The notes: a model not told the origin generated them from the letters alone. A DNA stretch of 64,000 nt from Gammaproteobacteria bacterium (GCA_022447525.1 JAKVBA010000028.1:1-64000), one strand, 5' to 3'. Counted from the first letter of the stretch, positions 9,040 through 17,316 are shown. Numbers and translations are program-made.

Positions 9040-10260
9040 ATGTTAGAAATTGGTTTAGGAGTTGGCTTTTTTACCGCGATTGTACTGATCTTTGTAGACC
9101 TAATTTTGTTTGCCAAGAGTAAGTTGATCCCGAGTGGCAATATCAAAATCTCTATCAATGGCGAAAAAGATATTGAAGTCCCCGCTGGTGGCAAATTGCT
9201 AGGCGTTTTGGCAGACAACGGTCTGTTCGTACCCTCAGCCTGCGGTGGCGGTGGTACCTGTGCACAATGTCGCGTAAAGATACACGAGGGTGGTGGTTCT
9301 ATTCTGCCTACTGAGCAGTCTCATATAACAAAGCGTGAAGCCGCCTGTGGCGATCGTCTGTCTTGTCAGGTAGCGGTAAAGCAAGACATGCAAATCGAGG
9401 TGCCAGAAGAAGTTTTTGGTGTTAAGAAATGGCAGTGTAAGGTTCGCTCTAACGACAACGTTGCGACGTTTATTAAAGAGCTAGTACTAGAGTTACCCGA
9501 AGGTGAGAATGTGGATTTCCGCGCCGGTGGTTACATTCAGATCGAGTGTCCGCCTCACACGGTTCAATATAAGAACTTTGCGGTACAAGAAGAGTATCAC
9601 CCTGATTGGGATCATTTTAACATTTGGCAATACGAATCGGTTGTCAGTGAGACCGTGGTTCGTGCGTATTCCATGGCTAACTACCCGCTAGAGAAAGGCA
9701 TTATTATGCTGAACGTGCGGATCGCGTCGCCTCCGCCTCGTACGGAAGGTTTGCCGCCAGGCCAAATGTCATCGTATATCTTTAACCTAAAGGAAGGTGA
9801 CGAAGTCACTATTTCAGGGCCTTTCGGTGAGTTCTTTGCTAAAGAAACTGACAGCGAGATGGTGTTTGTGGGCGGTGGTGCTGGTATGGCGCCGATGCGT
9901 TCGCATATTTTTGACCAGCTCGAGAGAATCAAAACTGATCGAAAGATCACGTTCTGGTACGGAGCACGCTCGAAGCGCGAGATGTTCTATGTCGAAGATT
10001 TTGATCGATTGGCTGCTGAGCATGATAACTTTGAGTGGCATGTCGCCCTCTCTGACCCGATGGAAGAGGACAATTGGGACGGCTACACAGGTTTTATCCA
10101 CAACGTACTGCATGAAAACTATTTGAAAGATCATGAAGCACCTGAGGATTGCGAGTTTTATATGTGTGGCCCTCCGATGATGAACCAAGCTGTAATCAAC
10201 ATGCTTCACGACCTTGGTGTCGAGGACGAAAACATCCTCCTCGATGACTTTGGCGGTTAA
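9040..10260 (+). CDS. nqrF: Na+-translocating NADH:quinone reductase subunit F
   Basis: NqrF is the NADH-oxidising entry subunit: an N-terminal membrane anchor (about 4-25), a plant-type 2Fe-2S ferredoxin domain with ligands Cys68, Cys74, Cys77 and Cys109, then a ferredoxin-reductase module. FAD is bound around RAYSMANYP and NADH around [11 protein letters not shown] and the C-terminal [13 protein letters not shown]. The 406 residues match the family. It is the last gene of the six-gene operon and is followed within 40 bases by a strong terminator. All key residues are present, so the complex should be functional. Confidence 0.98.
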   Translation: MLEIGLGVGFFTAIVLIFVDLILFAKSKLIPSGNIKISINGEKDIEVPAGGKLLGVLADNGLFVPSACGGGGTCAQCRVKIHEGGGSILPTEQSHITKREAACGDRLSCQVAVKQDMQIEVPEEVFGVKKWQCKVRSNDNVATFIKELVLELPEGENVDFRAGGYIQIECPPHTVQYKNFAVQEEYHPDWDHFNIWQYESVVSETVVRAYSMANYPLEKGIIMLNVRIASPPPRTEGLPPGQMSSYIFNLKEGDEVTISGPFGEFFAKETDSEMVFVGGGAGMAPMRSHIFDQLERIKTDRKITFWYGARSKREMFYVEDFDRLAAEHDNFEWHVALSDPMEEDNWDGYTGFIHNVLHENYLKDHEAPEDCEFYMCGPPMMNQAVINMLHDLGVEDENILLDDFGG

Positions 10261-10294
10261 TTCGTAGGCCGTAAAAGTCGTATTTCAGCACAGC

Positions 10295-10323
10295 AAAAAC
10301 AGCGAGCAAAGCTCGCTGTTTTT
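10295..10323 (+). terminator. Rho-independent terminator after nqrF
   Basis: ACAGCGAGC (10299 side) pairs with GCTCGCTGT around an AAA loop. The stem extends through an A-tract to 13 bp (10295-10307 with 10311-10323) and ends in a T-run. It lies 34 bases after the nqrF stop, so apbE downstream probably needs its own promoter or read-through. The A/T flanks make it potentially bidirectional. Confidence 0.9.
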
Positions 10324-10374
10324 GTTTCTACTTGAACGAAATGTAACCTTGTCTAGTAAATAGATTAATTACTA

Positions 10375-11424
10375 ATGATTCTATTCCCAAACCTTGGATT
10401 AGCCTTTTTGTCTCGAAGTATAAAACTAGCCTTGATTGGCCTGTTTTGTATGGCGATAGCCGCTTGCTCAGAAGCACCCAGAGAGTTGACTATTCAAGGG
10501 CCGACTATGGGTACTTTTTATAAGGTTGTAATGGTGTCTAGTGACCCATTACTTGATGAGAAGCGTGTTAATCAAGAAGTTTCTGAGATTTTAGATGCTG
10601 TAAACACTTCCATGTCAACGTACATTCCTGACTCGGAGTTGAGTAAGATAAATCAACTTTCGGCTAAAGAGACCGTCGAGGTTAGCCCACTACTCAATGA
10701 TGTTTTAACAGAGGCGCTAAGAATAAGTCAGCTAAGTAATGGCTCTTTTGACCCCACTTTAGGTAAAGCTATTAGACTATGGGGCTTCGGGAAAGACGGT
10801 AGAGTCACTTCCAGGCCGAGCCCTGAACTGCTTGCAGAGTTAAAACGCTCAACCGGTTATCTAAACATAAAGTTCTCTGATGGGGCATTGACTAAACAGG
10901 TAGATGATTTAGAGATTAACCTATCGGCAATCGCGAAGGGTTACGCGGTTGATCTCATCGCTGAGAGCTTAGACAGGGCTGGTGTGGGGCATTATTTAAT
11001 CGATATAGGTGGAGAATTGCGTGCCAAAGGCAAAAATTTGCGCGGCAATGTATGGCGGGTTGGTGTCGAAAAGCCTTCGGCGATAGGTGGTGTACAAGAG
11101 ATCATCAAATTAGATAATCAAGCAATAGCTACGTCTGGTGACTATCGAAATTTCCTAACTATTGACGGCAAACAGTATTCTCATACGATAAGTCCCATGA
11201 CTTTAGAGCCTGTGTTTCACAGGCTGGCTTCGGTAAGCGTCATGCACAAAAGTTCGATGACTGCCGATGCACTCGCTACCGCGATTTTAAGTATGGGAGA
11301 CAAGAAAGGCGTTGAGTTTGCCGAACAAAATGGACTATCTGCCTACTTTATCATTCGCGGAGAAACAGCAGATAATTTGACATTTCACTCAACCGCCGGG
11401 TTTACTATCAATTTAGTTGATTAG
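10375..11424 (+). CDS. apbE: FAD:protein FMN transferase (flavinyltransferase) lipoprotein
   Basis: ApbE transfers FMN from FAD onto the threonine of S/T-G-A-T motifs, here the obvious targets being NqrB and NqrC. The protein has 349 residues. A lipoprotein signal peptide ends in AIAAC (Cys31), placing it at the outer face of the inner membrane. Core motifs are GPTMGTFYKV, the SAIAKGYAVDLIA block, DIGGELRAKG and the C-terminal MTADALATAILSMG. It follows the nqr terminator and precedes nqrM, the usual order in Na+-NQR loci. No promoter is obvious in the short gap after the terminator. Confidence 0.95.
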   Translation: MILFPNLGLAFLSRSIKLALIGLFCMAIAACSEAPRELTIQGPTMGTFYKVVMVSSDPLLDEKRVNQEVSEILDAVNTSMSTYIPDSELSKINQLSAKETVEVSPLLNDVLTEALRISQLSNGSFDPTLGKAIRLWGFGKDGRVTSRPSPELLAELKRSTGYLNIKFSDGALTKQVDDLEINLSAIAKGYAVDLIAESLDRAGVGHYLIDIGGELRAKGKNLRGNVWRVGVEKPSAIGGVQEIIKLDNQAIATSGDYRNFLTIDGKQYSHTISPMTLEPVFHRLASVSVMHKSSMTADALATAILSMGDKKGVEFAEQNGLSAYFIIRGETADNLTFHSTAGFTINLVD

Positions 11425-11517
11425 GCTTGCAAGTATCCTTAAGCATCATTACATTACCGCTACGTCTAAAACAAACGTTGTTGTTCGCAGCTATCACTTC
11501 CGTGAGTCAAGAGTTTT

Positions 11518-11727
11518 ATGAACCAGTTATTAGTTACCTTTTCTGTTTTTTTGTTAGTTATGATTGCCATGGCTGTTGGTGTGCTGGTAAGTAACAGAGA
11601 AATCAAGGGCAGCTGTGGTGGCCTCAATGACATTGATGGTTTGGAAGGTGCTTGCGATATTTGCGAAATAAAAGAGCAATGCAAGCGGCGCAAAGCCATG
11701 CAAAGAAAAGCGTTAATGGAGCAATAA
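11518..11727 (+). CDS. nqrM: Na+-NQR maturation protein NqrM (DUF539)
   Basis: This 69-residue protein has one N-terminal membrane helix (about 3-25) and four cysteines at 33, 46, 49 and 55 in the NqrM pattern SCGG...CDIC...C. The family is required for assembly of active Na+-NQR and is thought to deliver iron to the NqrD/NqrE intramembrane centre through these cysteines. It is always found near nqr/apbE, as here. The tail is basic (CKRRKAMQRKA). A 39-base gap separates it from the next gene, suggesting co-transcription. Confidence 0.95.
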   Translation: MNQLLVTFSVFLLVMIAMAVGVLVSNREIKGSCGGLNDIDGLEGACDICEIKEQCKRRKAMQRKALMEQ

Positions 11728-11765
11728 CGCTGTATATTTTGATCTTGTAAAACGACCCTAGCAGT

Positions 11766-12761
11766 ATGAATAAGCCCAGAAATCCAGATCAAGATCAAAA
11801 GGACACCGCTGAGGTCGTTGAAAATGGCACCATTAGGGAACACGATGGCAAGATTTGTATCCACATAGACGGGTATTGGATCCGTTATTACGCGCCGCCG
11901 CCAAATACCATGCGGGAGAAAAAGGCGCTCATACTTTCTCTGCGTCGTCGTGTATTTCACCATACCGAAGCCGGTATCAATTCTCCCGGCTGGCGTACTG
12001 AGATCGCCCGTAAGTACTACGAAGCTGAACAAGACCCGGCCAAAAAGCGCGTCAAAGCGGCCATGCTAGCGGGCTCTTTGTTTAATCGTGCCACCGATAT
12101 TTTCACCACGGTCGTAGACTTAGAAGAAAAGGGTATCCATGTCGCCGGTGATAATGAACTCATGCGTCAGTGTGAAAACTGCTTTATGGAAGCCCTTGAG
12201 CTTGGCAAACAAGTTAAGCATTTTTCCGGAGAAGAGGGTGTAGATGAACTCTGGGGAGAGCCTTTCAAGGCCTTTTCTTTCCCGATAGACCGTTTTTTTG
12301 ACAGCCGTTACATAAAACTCGCACAAACGTTTTCGGCTATCGACCGTATTATTGACCGTATGCTCGCGGTGTTTAGTAACGTAGATGGTTTTCAAGGTGT
12401 TTTACCCTTACTAGAAGAACTGCGCCATGCGGCAAAACGTGAGGTTGAAACCATGCGTCGTGATGAGGCTATTTATGAAGTCTGGCCACATTACGTTGCC
12501 TCCAAAGAGAGTGTCGCCGGTTTCAAACCGTGTGGTTTAGCTAAACAAGAGGACAGCATTCGTTATTGGGAAGACGGTCTTAGGCTTTTGTTAATGGGTA
12601 CAGACGTGATCGAATACCTTAGTGGTGTGAGAGTGCCTATGCCGGTTACCACGGCAAACTTCATGCTTAATTGCGATCTTTATGAGAAAAACGGTTCACT
12701 CGACAGTGAGTTTTCGATTCCCGACACTTGTTTTAATGGCGACGATAATGGCACGTGCTAA
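11766..12761 (+). CDS. Unrecognised 331-residue soluble protein next to nqrM
   Basis: I do not recognise this family. The protein has no signal peptide or membrane helix and looks mostly helical. A conserved-looking aromatic start (HIDGYWIRYYAPPPNTMREK, about residues 33-52) precedes a run of charged amphipathic helices and a centre with WGEPFKAFSFPIDRFFDSRY. There are six cysteines (residues 31, 136, 139, 256, 305 and 319) but no strong metal motif beyond CENC at 136-139. It begins 39 bases after nqrM on the same strand and ends 71 bases before cysB, so it may be the last gene of an apbE-nqrM-X transcript. A role in Nqr assembly is suggested only by position. Confidence 0.85.
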   Translation: MNKPRNPDQDQKDTAEVVENGTIREHDGKICIHIDGYWIRYYAPPPNTMREKKALILSLRRRVFHHTEAGINSPGWRTEIARKYYEAEQDPAKKRVKAAMLAGSLFNRATDIFTTVVDLEEKGIHVAGDNELMRQCENCFMEALELGKQVKHFSGEEGVDELWGEPFKAFSFPIDRFFDSRYIKLAQTFSAIDRIIDRMLAVFSNVDGFQGVLPLLEELRHAAKREVETMRRDEAIYEVWPHYVASKESVAGFKPCGLAKQEDSIRYWEDGLRLLLMGTDVIEYLSGVRVPMPVTTANFMLNCDLYEKNGSLDSEFSIPDTCFNGDDNGTC

Positions 12762-12832
12762 TTAAATAGCCTTTAATGTCTAAGGTGTGAGACTATAGGT
12801 AGATACATACCTAATCCCAGCTCTCTATTGCT

Positions 12833-13816
12833 ATGAAACTCAGGCAACTTCAGTACGTGACCGAAGTCGTTAAAAATGGAATGAACGTCACCGCGGCAGC
12901 AGAAAAATTGTTCACCTCACAACCTGGTGTCAGTAGCCAAATCAAGCGTCTAGAAGAAGAGCTTGGTGTCACTATCTTTGAGCGAAGTGGTAAACACATC
13001 AATGGCCTCACACCAGAAGGAGAGCTCTTAGCGGCGCGCTTCGAGCTTATTCTCGATGAAGTAAACAATGTAAAACGTATAGCGGATGACTTTAGTCATC
13101 CGAACTCAGGTCTACTATCAATAGCGACGACTCACACACAGGCAAGATACGTATTGCCGCCTGTAATTACAGAGTTCAGAAAGCGATATCCCAATGTCCA
13201 GTTACAGATCAACCAAGGAACACCAGAACAAATAGCCAGTCTCACCGATACAGGACAAGCCGATATTGGTATTGCAACAGAGGCGCTAGAGCTGTTTGAT
13301 AACCTTATATTACTGCCTTGCTATCGCTGGAACCGCTGTTTAATCGTTCCCAAAGGGCATGAGCTTACCAAATTACCCGAGCTCACCTTAGAGGCTATAG
13401 CGCAAAACCCCATCATCACCTATACCTTTGGAGTGGCAGATCGATCAGTCATCAACAGAGCCTTCAAACAGAATCACCTTGATCTGAATGTGGTACTAAT
13501 GGCTGCTGACGCCGAAGTTATAAAAACGTATGTACGTAATGGTATGGGTATAGGTATTGTGGCTAGAATGGCATATGACAAAGCACAAGACCAAGACTTA
13601 GCTGTAATCGACGTGGGCAACTTGTTTGACTCTAGCGTCACCAGCCTGGCAATAAGGAAAAACGCGGTACTAAGAGAGTACGTGTATGAATTTATCCAAC
13701 TGTTTGCGTCGCACTTAAATAGAGATGTGGTAGACCAAGCGATGAAAGCCTACAACGATACCAGCCTGCAAGAAAAGCTCTACCAGGAATTCGTAAAAGA
13801 AGCCGCGATGAGATGA
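12833..13816 (+). CDS. cysB: LysR-type regulator CysB
   Basis: This 327-residue LysR-family regulator has an N-terminal winged helix-turn-helix (MKLRQLQYVTEVVKNGMNVT and QPGVSSQIKRLEEELG). The effector domain is of CysB type, with the TTHTQARYVLPP and NQGTPEQIA motifs at the sulfate/N-acetylserine pocket. CysB activates sulfur assimilation genes and responds to O- or N-acetylserine in known members. The length and N-terminus match CysB rather than a generic LysR. No sulfur-assimilation gene is adjacent in this window; the nearest sulfur-linked candidate is the PLP desulfhydrase at 17.4 kb. Confidence 0.93.
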   Translation: MKLRQLQYVTEVVKNGMNVTAAAEKLFTSQPGVSSQIKRLEEELGVTIFERSGKHINGLTPEGELLAARFELILDEVNNVKRIADDFSHPNSGLLSIATTHTQARYVLPPVITEFRKRYPNVQLQINQGTPEQIASLTDTGQADIGIATEALELFDNLILLPCYRWNRCLIVPKGHELTKLPELTLEAIAQNPIITYTFGVADRSVINRAFKQNHLDLNVVLMAADAEVIKTYVRNGMGIGIVARMAYDKAQDQDLAVIDVGNLFDSSVTSLAIRKNAVLREYVYEFIQLFASHLNRDVVDQAMKAYNDTSLQEKLYQEFVKEAAMR

Positions 13817-14042
13817 TTCCGTAGTGATCGTGGAACAATATCTATGATTGAATATGGGTATAACGTGACAATTCGCTCGACGCTCATTGATACGATCTAA
13901 ACAAAAAGCGCAGATACTAGAGTCGCAGGGTAGAATAAAGGCCCTAGAGGAATGCAGTAGGCAGCATGAATAAAAATACCACGAACAAAAGATCCACGAG
14001 CGGTGCTCTCGATCTGGTATGTATTTCTTGTTGCTAGAGTCA

Positions 14043-14276
14043 ATGAAACCAATCCAAATAAAATTACTCCGCCTAGGTACCGGTTTAGGCCTCATATTTG
14101 TTGCTGGCAGATATGTATACTTTGCGATTGCGCTTGAAGTGGTTGAATGGCGTAATGGTGTATATAGCCTTCAAGATAACCCTATATCTTTTTGTTTTTT
14201 CACGAGCATTTTTATTGTTGCAATTTTATGTGGTGTTTCTTTAATTAAACTTGGTTGGAAGGATAACTGTGATTAA
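14043..14276 (+). CDS. Small two-helix membrane protein, unrecognised
   Basis: From the ATG at 14043 this encodes 77 residues starting MKPIQIKLLRLGTGLG. Two hydrophobic segments lie at about residues 10-30 and 48-68, with a charged end (KLGWKDNCD). An alternative ATG at 14019 would add MYFLLLES. Neither start has a strong ribosome-binding site. I recognise no family. It is flanked by non-coding DNA and another small orphan gene. It may be a genuine small membrane protein or a spurious frame; the hydrophobic pattern and clean topology favour a gene, with moderate support. Confidence 0.5.
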   Translation: MKPIQIKLLRLGTGLGLIFVAGRYVYFAIALEVVEWRNGVYSLQDNPISFCFFTSIFIVAILCGVSLIKLGWKDNCD

Positions 14277-14377
14277 TGATACGGAATAGACAGGGCCAGC
14301 CAGCAACGCTTTCTTCGGCCGATGGACCTCTTGCCACTTGATGGATCTCATTTCACTCGACCGCTGCTGGCGGGGTT

Positions 14378-14728
14378 ATGATCAGGAGTTTACTATTCTT
14401 AATTGCTCTGTTTATAATTTCAGACTCCAAAGCATCTGGCTGCAAAGCAACTGTTGAAGGCTTAAAAGAGTTATTAAATAAAAACTCAATCAATACCGAA
14501 AAAAGGTCAATGCTCGACGATGAATATAGATATCTTGCAGTTTATGGTCATGGTTTTCGGATTCTCGGCTTGTCTAAGTACGATGAGCAAGAAAATTTAA
14601 GTTTTAAAAACTATGTTGTCGTCGAGGGTTCAGGCGAGAATTTTTGCGATTGGCCGCAAGCGCCTGTGACTGTGTTTCAGGATATTAATAACCATGTCAC
14701 GTCTTGTAATAAAACTATCGCAGAGTAG
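14378..14728 (+). CDS. Small secreted protein, unrecognised
   Basis: This 116-residue product begins MIRSLLFLIALFIISDSKAS, a clear Sec signal peptide with likely cleavage after SKAS. About 96 mature residues follow, with three cysteines (at about 22, 89 and 109) that could form disulfides in the periplasm. A ribosome-binding site (ATCAGGAG-like) overlaps the start region. The mature part is polar, with EYRYLAVYGHGFRILGLSKY in the middle. I do not recognise a family and the neighbours give no functional hint. Confidence 0.65.
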   Translation: MIRSLLFLIALFIISDSKASGCKATVEGLKELLNKNSINTEKRSMLDDEYRYLAVYGHGFRILGLSKYDEQENLSFKNYVVVEGSGENFCDWPQAPVTVFQDINNHVTSCNKTIAE

Positions 14729-14840
14729 TCGTCAAAATACTGAGCTACTTCAAACACACAAATGCCAGTAGAGCTGTTGCCAGACTTGAAGTAATTACTC
14801 GCCCTTTTACTAAATCTAATCGGAAACTCTATATTGAAAC

Positions 14841-15113
14841 ATGGACATTAAAATATTTCTCACAGTTTTCATTACCGTCTTCATTGCAGAGATCGGTGAT
14901 AAGACTCAACTCGCAACTATGCTTTTTGCCGCTGATGAAGACGTCAATAAAGTTACGGTGTTTATGGCTGCCTCCATTGCTTTGATTCTAGCCTCAGCTA
15001 TTGGAGTTTTAGCGGGCACTTTGCTTTCGAACCACGTTAACCCGAAAACACTTTCCTATTTGGCCGGCACAGGTTTTATCATTATTGGGGTTATTACTAT
15101 TTATCATGCTTGA
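14841..15113 (+). CDS. Half-size TMEM165/GDT1-family (UPF0016) cation transporter
   Basis: This 90-residue membrane protein has three predicted helices and one copy of the family signature E-x-G-D-K-[ST] (EIGDKTQLAT, about residues 17-26). Most UPF0016 members, such as MneA or yeast Gdt1, carry two copies in about 200 residues and move Mn2+ or Ca2+ against H+ or Na+. Single-copy proteins of about 90 residues are known and are expected to dimerise. The downstream DNA does not contain the missing half, so this looks like a natural half-size form rather than a frameshifted gene. Confidence 0.85.
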   Translation: MDIKIFLTVFITVFIAEIGDKTQLATMLFAADEDVNKVTVFMAASIALILASAIGVLAGTLLSNHVNPKTLSYLAGTGFIIIGVITIYHA

Positions 15114-15496
15114 GACTCATAGCTTGGTGCCGTGTACCGAGACAGAGCGGCGTTGAAATGGTGATACATCTATAGCGCTCTATCGCCAGTGGCGACCTCG
15201 TTTGGATCTCGATAGTTTGAAGAAATGAGCGGCTGCTTTGATAGATCAGCTTTGTTGATGGTCAGTGAAATTTTGAAAAACCGACAGGGTCTTGAGAGGA
15301 TTATCGGTACAATGCTTTCTTTCCTGTTGAATGCCAAGTGAATGTATAGAGTTTTTAGTTGTTAAATAAACAATTGAATTTCAATATGAACTCTAAGTAT
15401 TTTCTGAGACTATTATGTTTTTAGCAGTTACAGTAAACAATGACTTTTCATTAGCCTTGATTTTTCTCTCATAAAACCTCTAATCACAACAACATC
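15114..15496. other. Intergenic region without a recognisable gene
   Basis: These 383 bases carry no supported coding sequence. I see a short perfect hairpin, TCGCC-AGT-GGCGA, at 15183-15195 without a following T-run, and an AT-rich second half that probably holds the promoter of the thioesterase gene. Nothing else stands out. Confidence 0.6.
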
Positions 15497-15907
15497 ATGA
15501 AAGATCTAGAAAGTTTGAATCACTTGTCTGAGAATAAGTTTCCTGCTTTGCTTGGTATCAAGATGACGCAGATTAGTGATTCTCAAGTTCGTGCAGAGAT
15601 GGAAGTTGAAGAGTCTCATTTAGCCCCAAACGGCTACTTACACGCAGGCAGTGTTGTTTCCCTGGCAGACACGACTTGCGGCAATGGTTGTATAGCTCAT
15701 CTACCTGATGGGGCGTCCGGTTTTACGACAATTGAGCTAAAGTCTAATCATCTTGGCACCGTAGTTGATGGCGTTGTGGAGTGTGTGGCTAAGCCAGTTC
15801 ATTTGGGTAAATCTACGCAAGTGTGGGATGCGACCGTAAAGAGTAAGGGGTCAAATAAAACCATTGCGCTGTTTCGATGTACACAAATGGTGTTGTATTC
15901 CAGGTGA
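15497..15907 (+). CDS. PaaI-family hotdog-fold thioesterase
   Basis: This 136-residue single hotdog domain has the PaaI/4HBT signature NGYLHAGSVVSLADTTCG at about residues 47-64. The following segment FTTIELKSNHLGTVVDGVV is the usual beta-strand region. Such enzymes are tetrameric cytoplasmic acyl-CoA or aryl-CoA thioesterases. The Asp of the LADTT segment is the likely catalytic acid. The substrate cannot be predicted. It stands alone between non-coding stretches, with a hairpin just after its stop. Confidence 0.87.
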   Translation: MKDLESLNHLSENKFPALLGIKMTQISDSQVRAEMEVEESHLAPNGYLHAGSVVSLADTTCGNGCIAHLPDGASGFTTIELKSNHLGTVVDGVVECVAKPVHLGKSTQVWDATVKSKGSNKTIALFRCTQMVLYSR

Positions 15908-15908
15908 T

Positions 15909-15937
15909 TCAATATTCGCCTCATTGGAGGCTATTGA
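15909..15937 (+). terminator. Possible terminator-like hairpin after the thioesterase gene
   Basis: An inner stem GCCTC-ATTG-GAGGC (15918-15931) is extended by TCAATA/TATTGA on the outside, leaving a three-base TTC bulge on the 5' side. It begins one base after the stop codon. No T-tract follows, so it is a weak intrinsic terminator candidate, or a stability element at the 3' end. Confidence 0.35.
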
Positions 15938-15974
15938 TAAACTATACAAAATAAGGTTCGGAAGAGGAGACGTT

Positions 15975-16010
15975 ATGTCTCTAAAGTTAAAAAAGCAAAT
16001 TTTTAAATAG
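15975..16010 (+). CDS. Possible 11-residue leader peptide upstream of the hydrolase gene
   Basis: A textbook ribosome-binding site AGAGGAG (15963-15969) sits five bases before an ATG that opens 11 codons, MSLKLKKQIFK, then TAG. The next gene starts 12 bases later. The peptide is basic and lysine-rich. It could be a translational leader coupled to the hydrolase gene, the remnant of a truncated gene, or chance; the strength of the Shine-Dalgarno is the only real support. Confidence 0.35.
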   Translation: MSLKLKKQIFK

Positions 16011-16022
16011 ACGAGAAAACTC

Positions 16023-16805
16023 ATGAAATATATTCCTAAACTAAGCTTGCTGTTACTTTTTATTCTGTCTGTATGCGCCGAGGCTATGGCCGAAGTAGTT
16101 GAGGAAAATGTCGCGCTGCCAGATGAGCTTGGTACCGCGACCCTCTATTACAATGACGACGCTGTTGCCAAAACTGCGGGGGTGATTGTCGTGCATGAAT
16201 GGTGGGGTCTAAATCAGTATGCAAAAGATCGTGCCCGAATGTTAGCTGATTTGGGTTACACTGCGATCGCCGTTGATATGTACGGGCACGGAAAGGTGGC
16301 CGAGCATCCTAATGATGCTAAGGGGTTTATGGACGCCGCGATGGCTAATCCTGAAAAAGTAAATGCCCGATTCAATGCGGCTAAAAACATACTAAAAGAG
16401 CAAGTGAGAGTTGATCAAACTAAGGTATATGCAATGGGATATTGCTTTGGTGGTGCTGTGGTACTCAACCAAGCTCGAATGGGTAATGATCTTGCTGGGG
16501 TAGCAAGTTTCCACGGCAACTTAAGTGCTGCTGTAGAGGCTAAGCCGAGTGATGTCAAAGCCAGAATTTTAGTTGCTCATGGCGGTGCAGACCCCTTTGT
16601 TCCCGCTGACCAAGTTACTGGCTTCGTAGAAGAAATGCTCTCTCTGGGCGCAGATTTTCAGCTCTTGAACTACCCTCAAGCCAAGCATAGTTTTACGAAT
16701 CCGGGTGCAACGACAAAAGGTGAAAAATACAATCTTCCTTTGGCCTACGATGAGGATGCCGATACCAAGAGCTGGCGTGCTTTCTTAGATTTCATAGAGG
16801 GTTAG
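16023..16805 (+). CDS. Exported dienelactone-hydrolase-family protein
   Basis: This is a 260-residue alpha/beta hydrolase of the dienelactone hydrolase family. A signal peptide is predicted at residues 1-23 (ending AEAMA), so the enzyme is probably periplasmic. The catalytic triad is visible: Cys141 in GYCFGG, Asp190 in GGADPFVP and His222 in AKHSFT. The N-terminal block VIVVHEWWGLNQYAKDRARM carries the conserved family glutamate. Classical members hydrolyse dienelactones, but exported homologues have undefined substrates. A short possible leader ORF lies just upstream. Confidence 0.9.
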   Translation: MKYIPKLSLLLLFILSVCAEAMAEVVEENVALPDELGTATLYYNDDAVAKTAGVIVVHEWWGLNQYAKDRARMLADLGYTAIAVDMYGHGKVAEHPNDAKGFMDAAMANPEKVNARFNAAKNILKEQVRVDQTKVYAMGYCFGGAVVLNQARMGNDLAGVASFHGNLSAAVEAKPSDVKARILVAHGGADPFVPADQVTGFVEEMLSLGADFQLLNYPQAKHSFTNPGATTKGEKYNLPLAYDEDADTKSWRAFLDFIEG

Positions 16806-16841
16806 GATAAGGTCCAAGCGGTGAGTGAATGACCTAGATAT

Positions 16842-16874
16842 TGATTGGCGACAATATTAGTCTACCGCCAATCA
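16842..16874. repeat. 9-bp inverted repeat between the hydrolase and VOC genes
   Basis: TGATTGGCG (16842-16850) and CGCCAATCA (16866-16874) are exact reverse complements around a 15-base centre. It lies between the hydrolase stop and the VOC start, ending 22 bases before the latter. It may be a weak terminator without a T-run or an operator for the VOC gene. Confidence 0.55.
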
Positions 16875-16896
16875 TTCAAACCGTAGGACATGATAA

Positions 16897-17316
16897 ATGA
16901 AACAATCCATAGTCCATATCGCCCTCATTGTAAAAGACTACGAGGAGGCGATCGACTATTACAGAAATACGCTCGACTTTACCCTCCTAGAGGACACTTA
17001 CATACCTACGCAGGATAAGCGTTGGGTATTGATGGCGCCATCGGGTAACCAGGGGTGTGCTATTTTGCTAGCCAGAGCGGTAAATCAGAGACAGTCTAAT
17101 TTTATAGGTAATCAAGCTGGTGGAAGGGTGTTTTTATTTCTCGGTACGGATGATTTTTGGCGTGACTATGAAAATTATGTTGCAAAAGGAGTGAGGTTTG
17201 TACGAGAGCCGGTGGAGTTTGATTATGGCACCGTCGCCGTGTTTGAAGATTTATACGGCAACAGATGGGATCTGATACAACACAAATCAGATCATCCATT
17301 TGCTCAGGTAGACTAA
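16897..17316 (+). CDS. VOC-superfamily (glyoxalase/bleomycin-resistance fold) protein
   Basis: This 139-residue protein is built from two beta-alpha-beta-beta-beta modules. The start, HIALIVKDYEEAIDYYRNTL, is a typical VOC opening with His7 as a possible metal ligand. The C-terminal module has GTVAVFEDLYGNRWDLIQ, where the glutamate of VFEDLYGN is the second expected metal ligand. The superfamily includes lyases, dioxygenases and resistance proteins, so activity cannot be assigned. The start is supported by an AGGA-like site. It is followed 61 bases later by the PLP enzyme gene. Confidence 0.87.
   Translation: MKQSIVHIALIVKDYEEAIDYYRNTLDFTLLEDTYIPTQDKRWVLMAPSGNQGCAILLARAVNQRQSNFIGNQAGGRVFLFLGTDDFWRDYENYVAKGVRFVREPVEFDYGTVAVFEDLYGNRWDLIQHKSDHPFAQVD

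Noticed and set aside
9814-10209. 131-codon open frame on the minus strand inside nqrF
   Set aside because: It lies wholly within the clearly coding nqrF on the other strand, has no ribosome-binding site and gives no recognisable protein; it is a shadow frame.
11466-12032. 188-codon minus-strand frame over nqrM and the unknown gene
   Set aside because: It runs antisense to nqrM, which is a strong match, and resembles no protein family.
13715-14095. 126-codon minus-strand frame after cysB
   Set aside because: Its 3' part is antisense to cysB and the product has no recognisable pattern; a chance frame is more likely.
14299-14371. Integron attC-like site between the two small orphan genes
   Set aside because: GCCAGCA (14299-14305) and TGCTGGC (14365-14371) are complementary, but the conserved RYYYAAC/GTTRRRY core sites are missing and no integrase is near.
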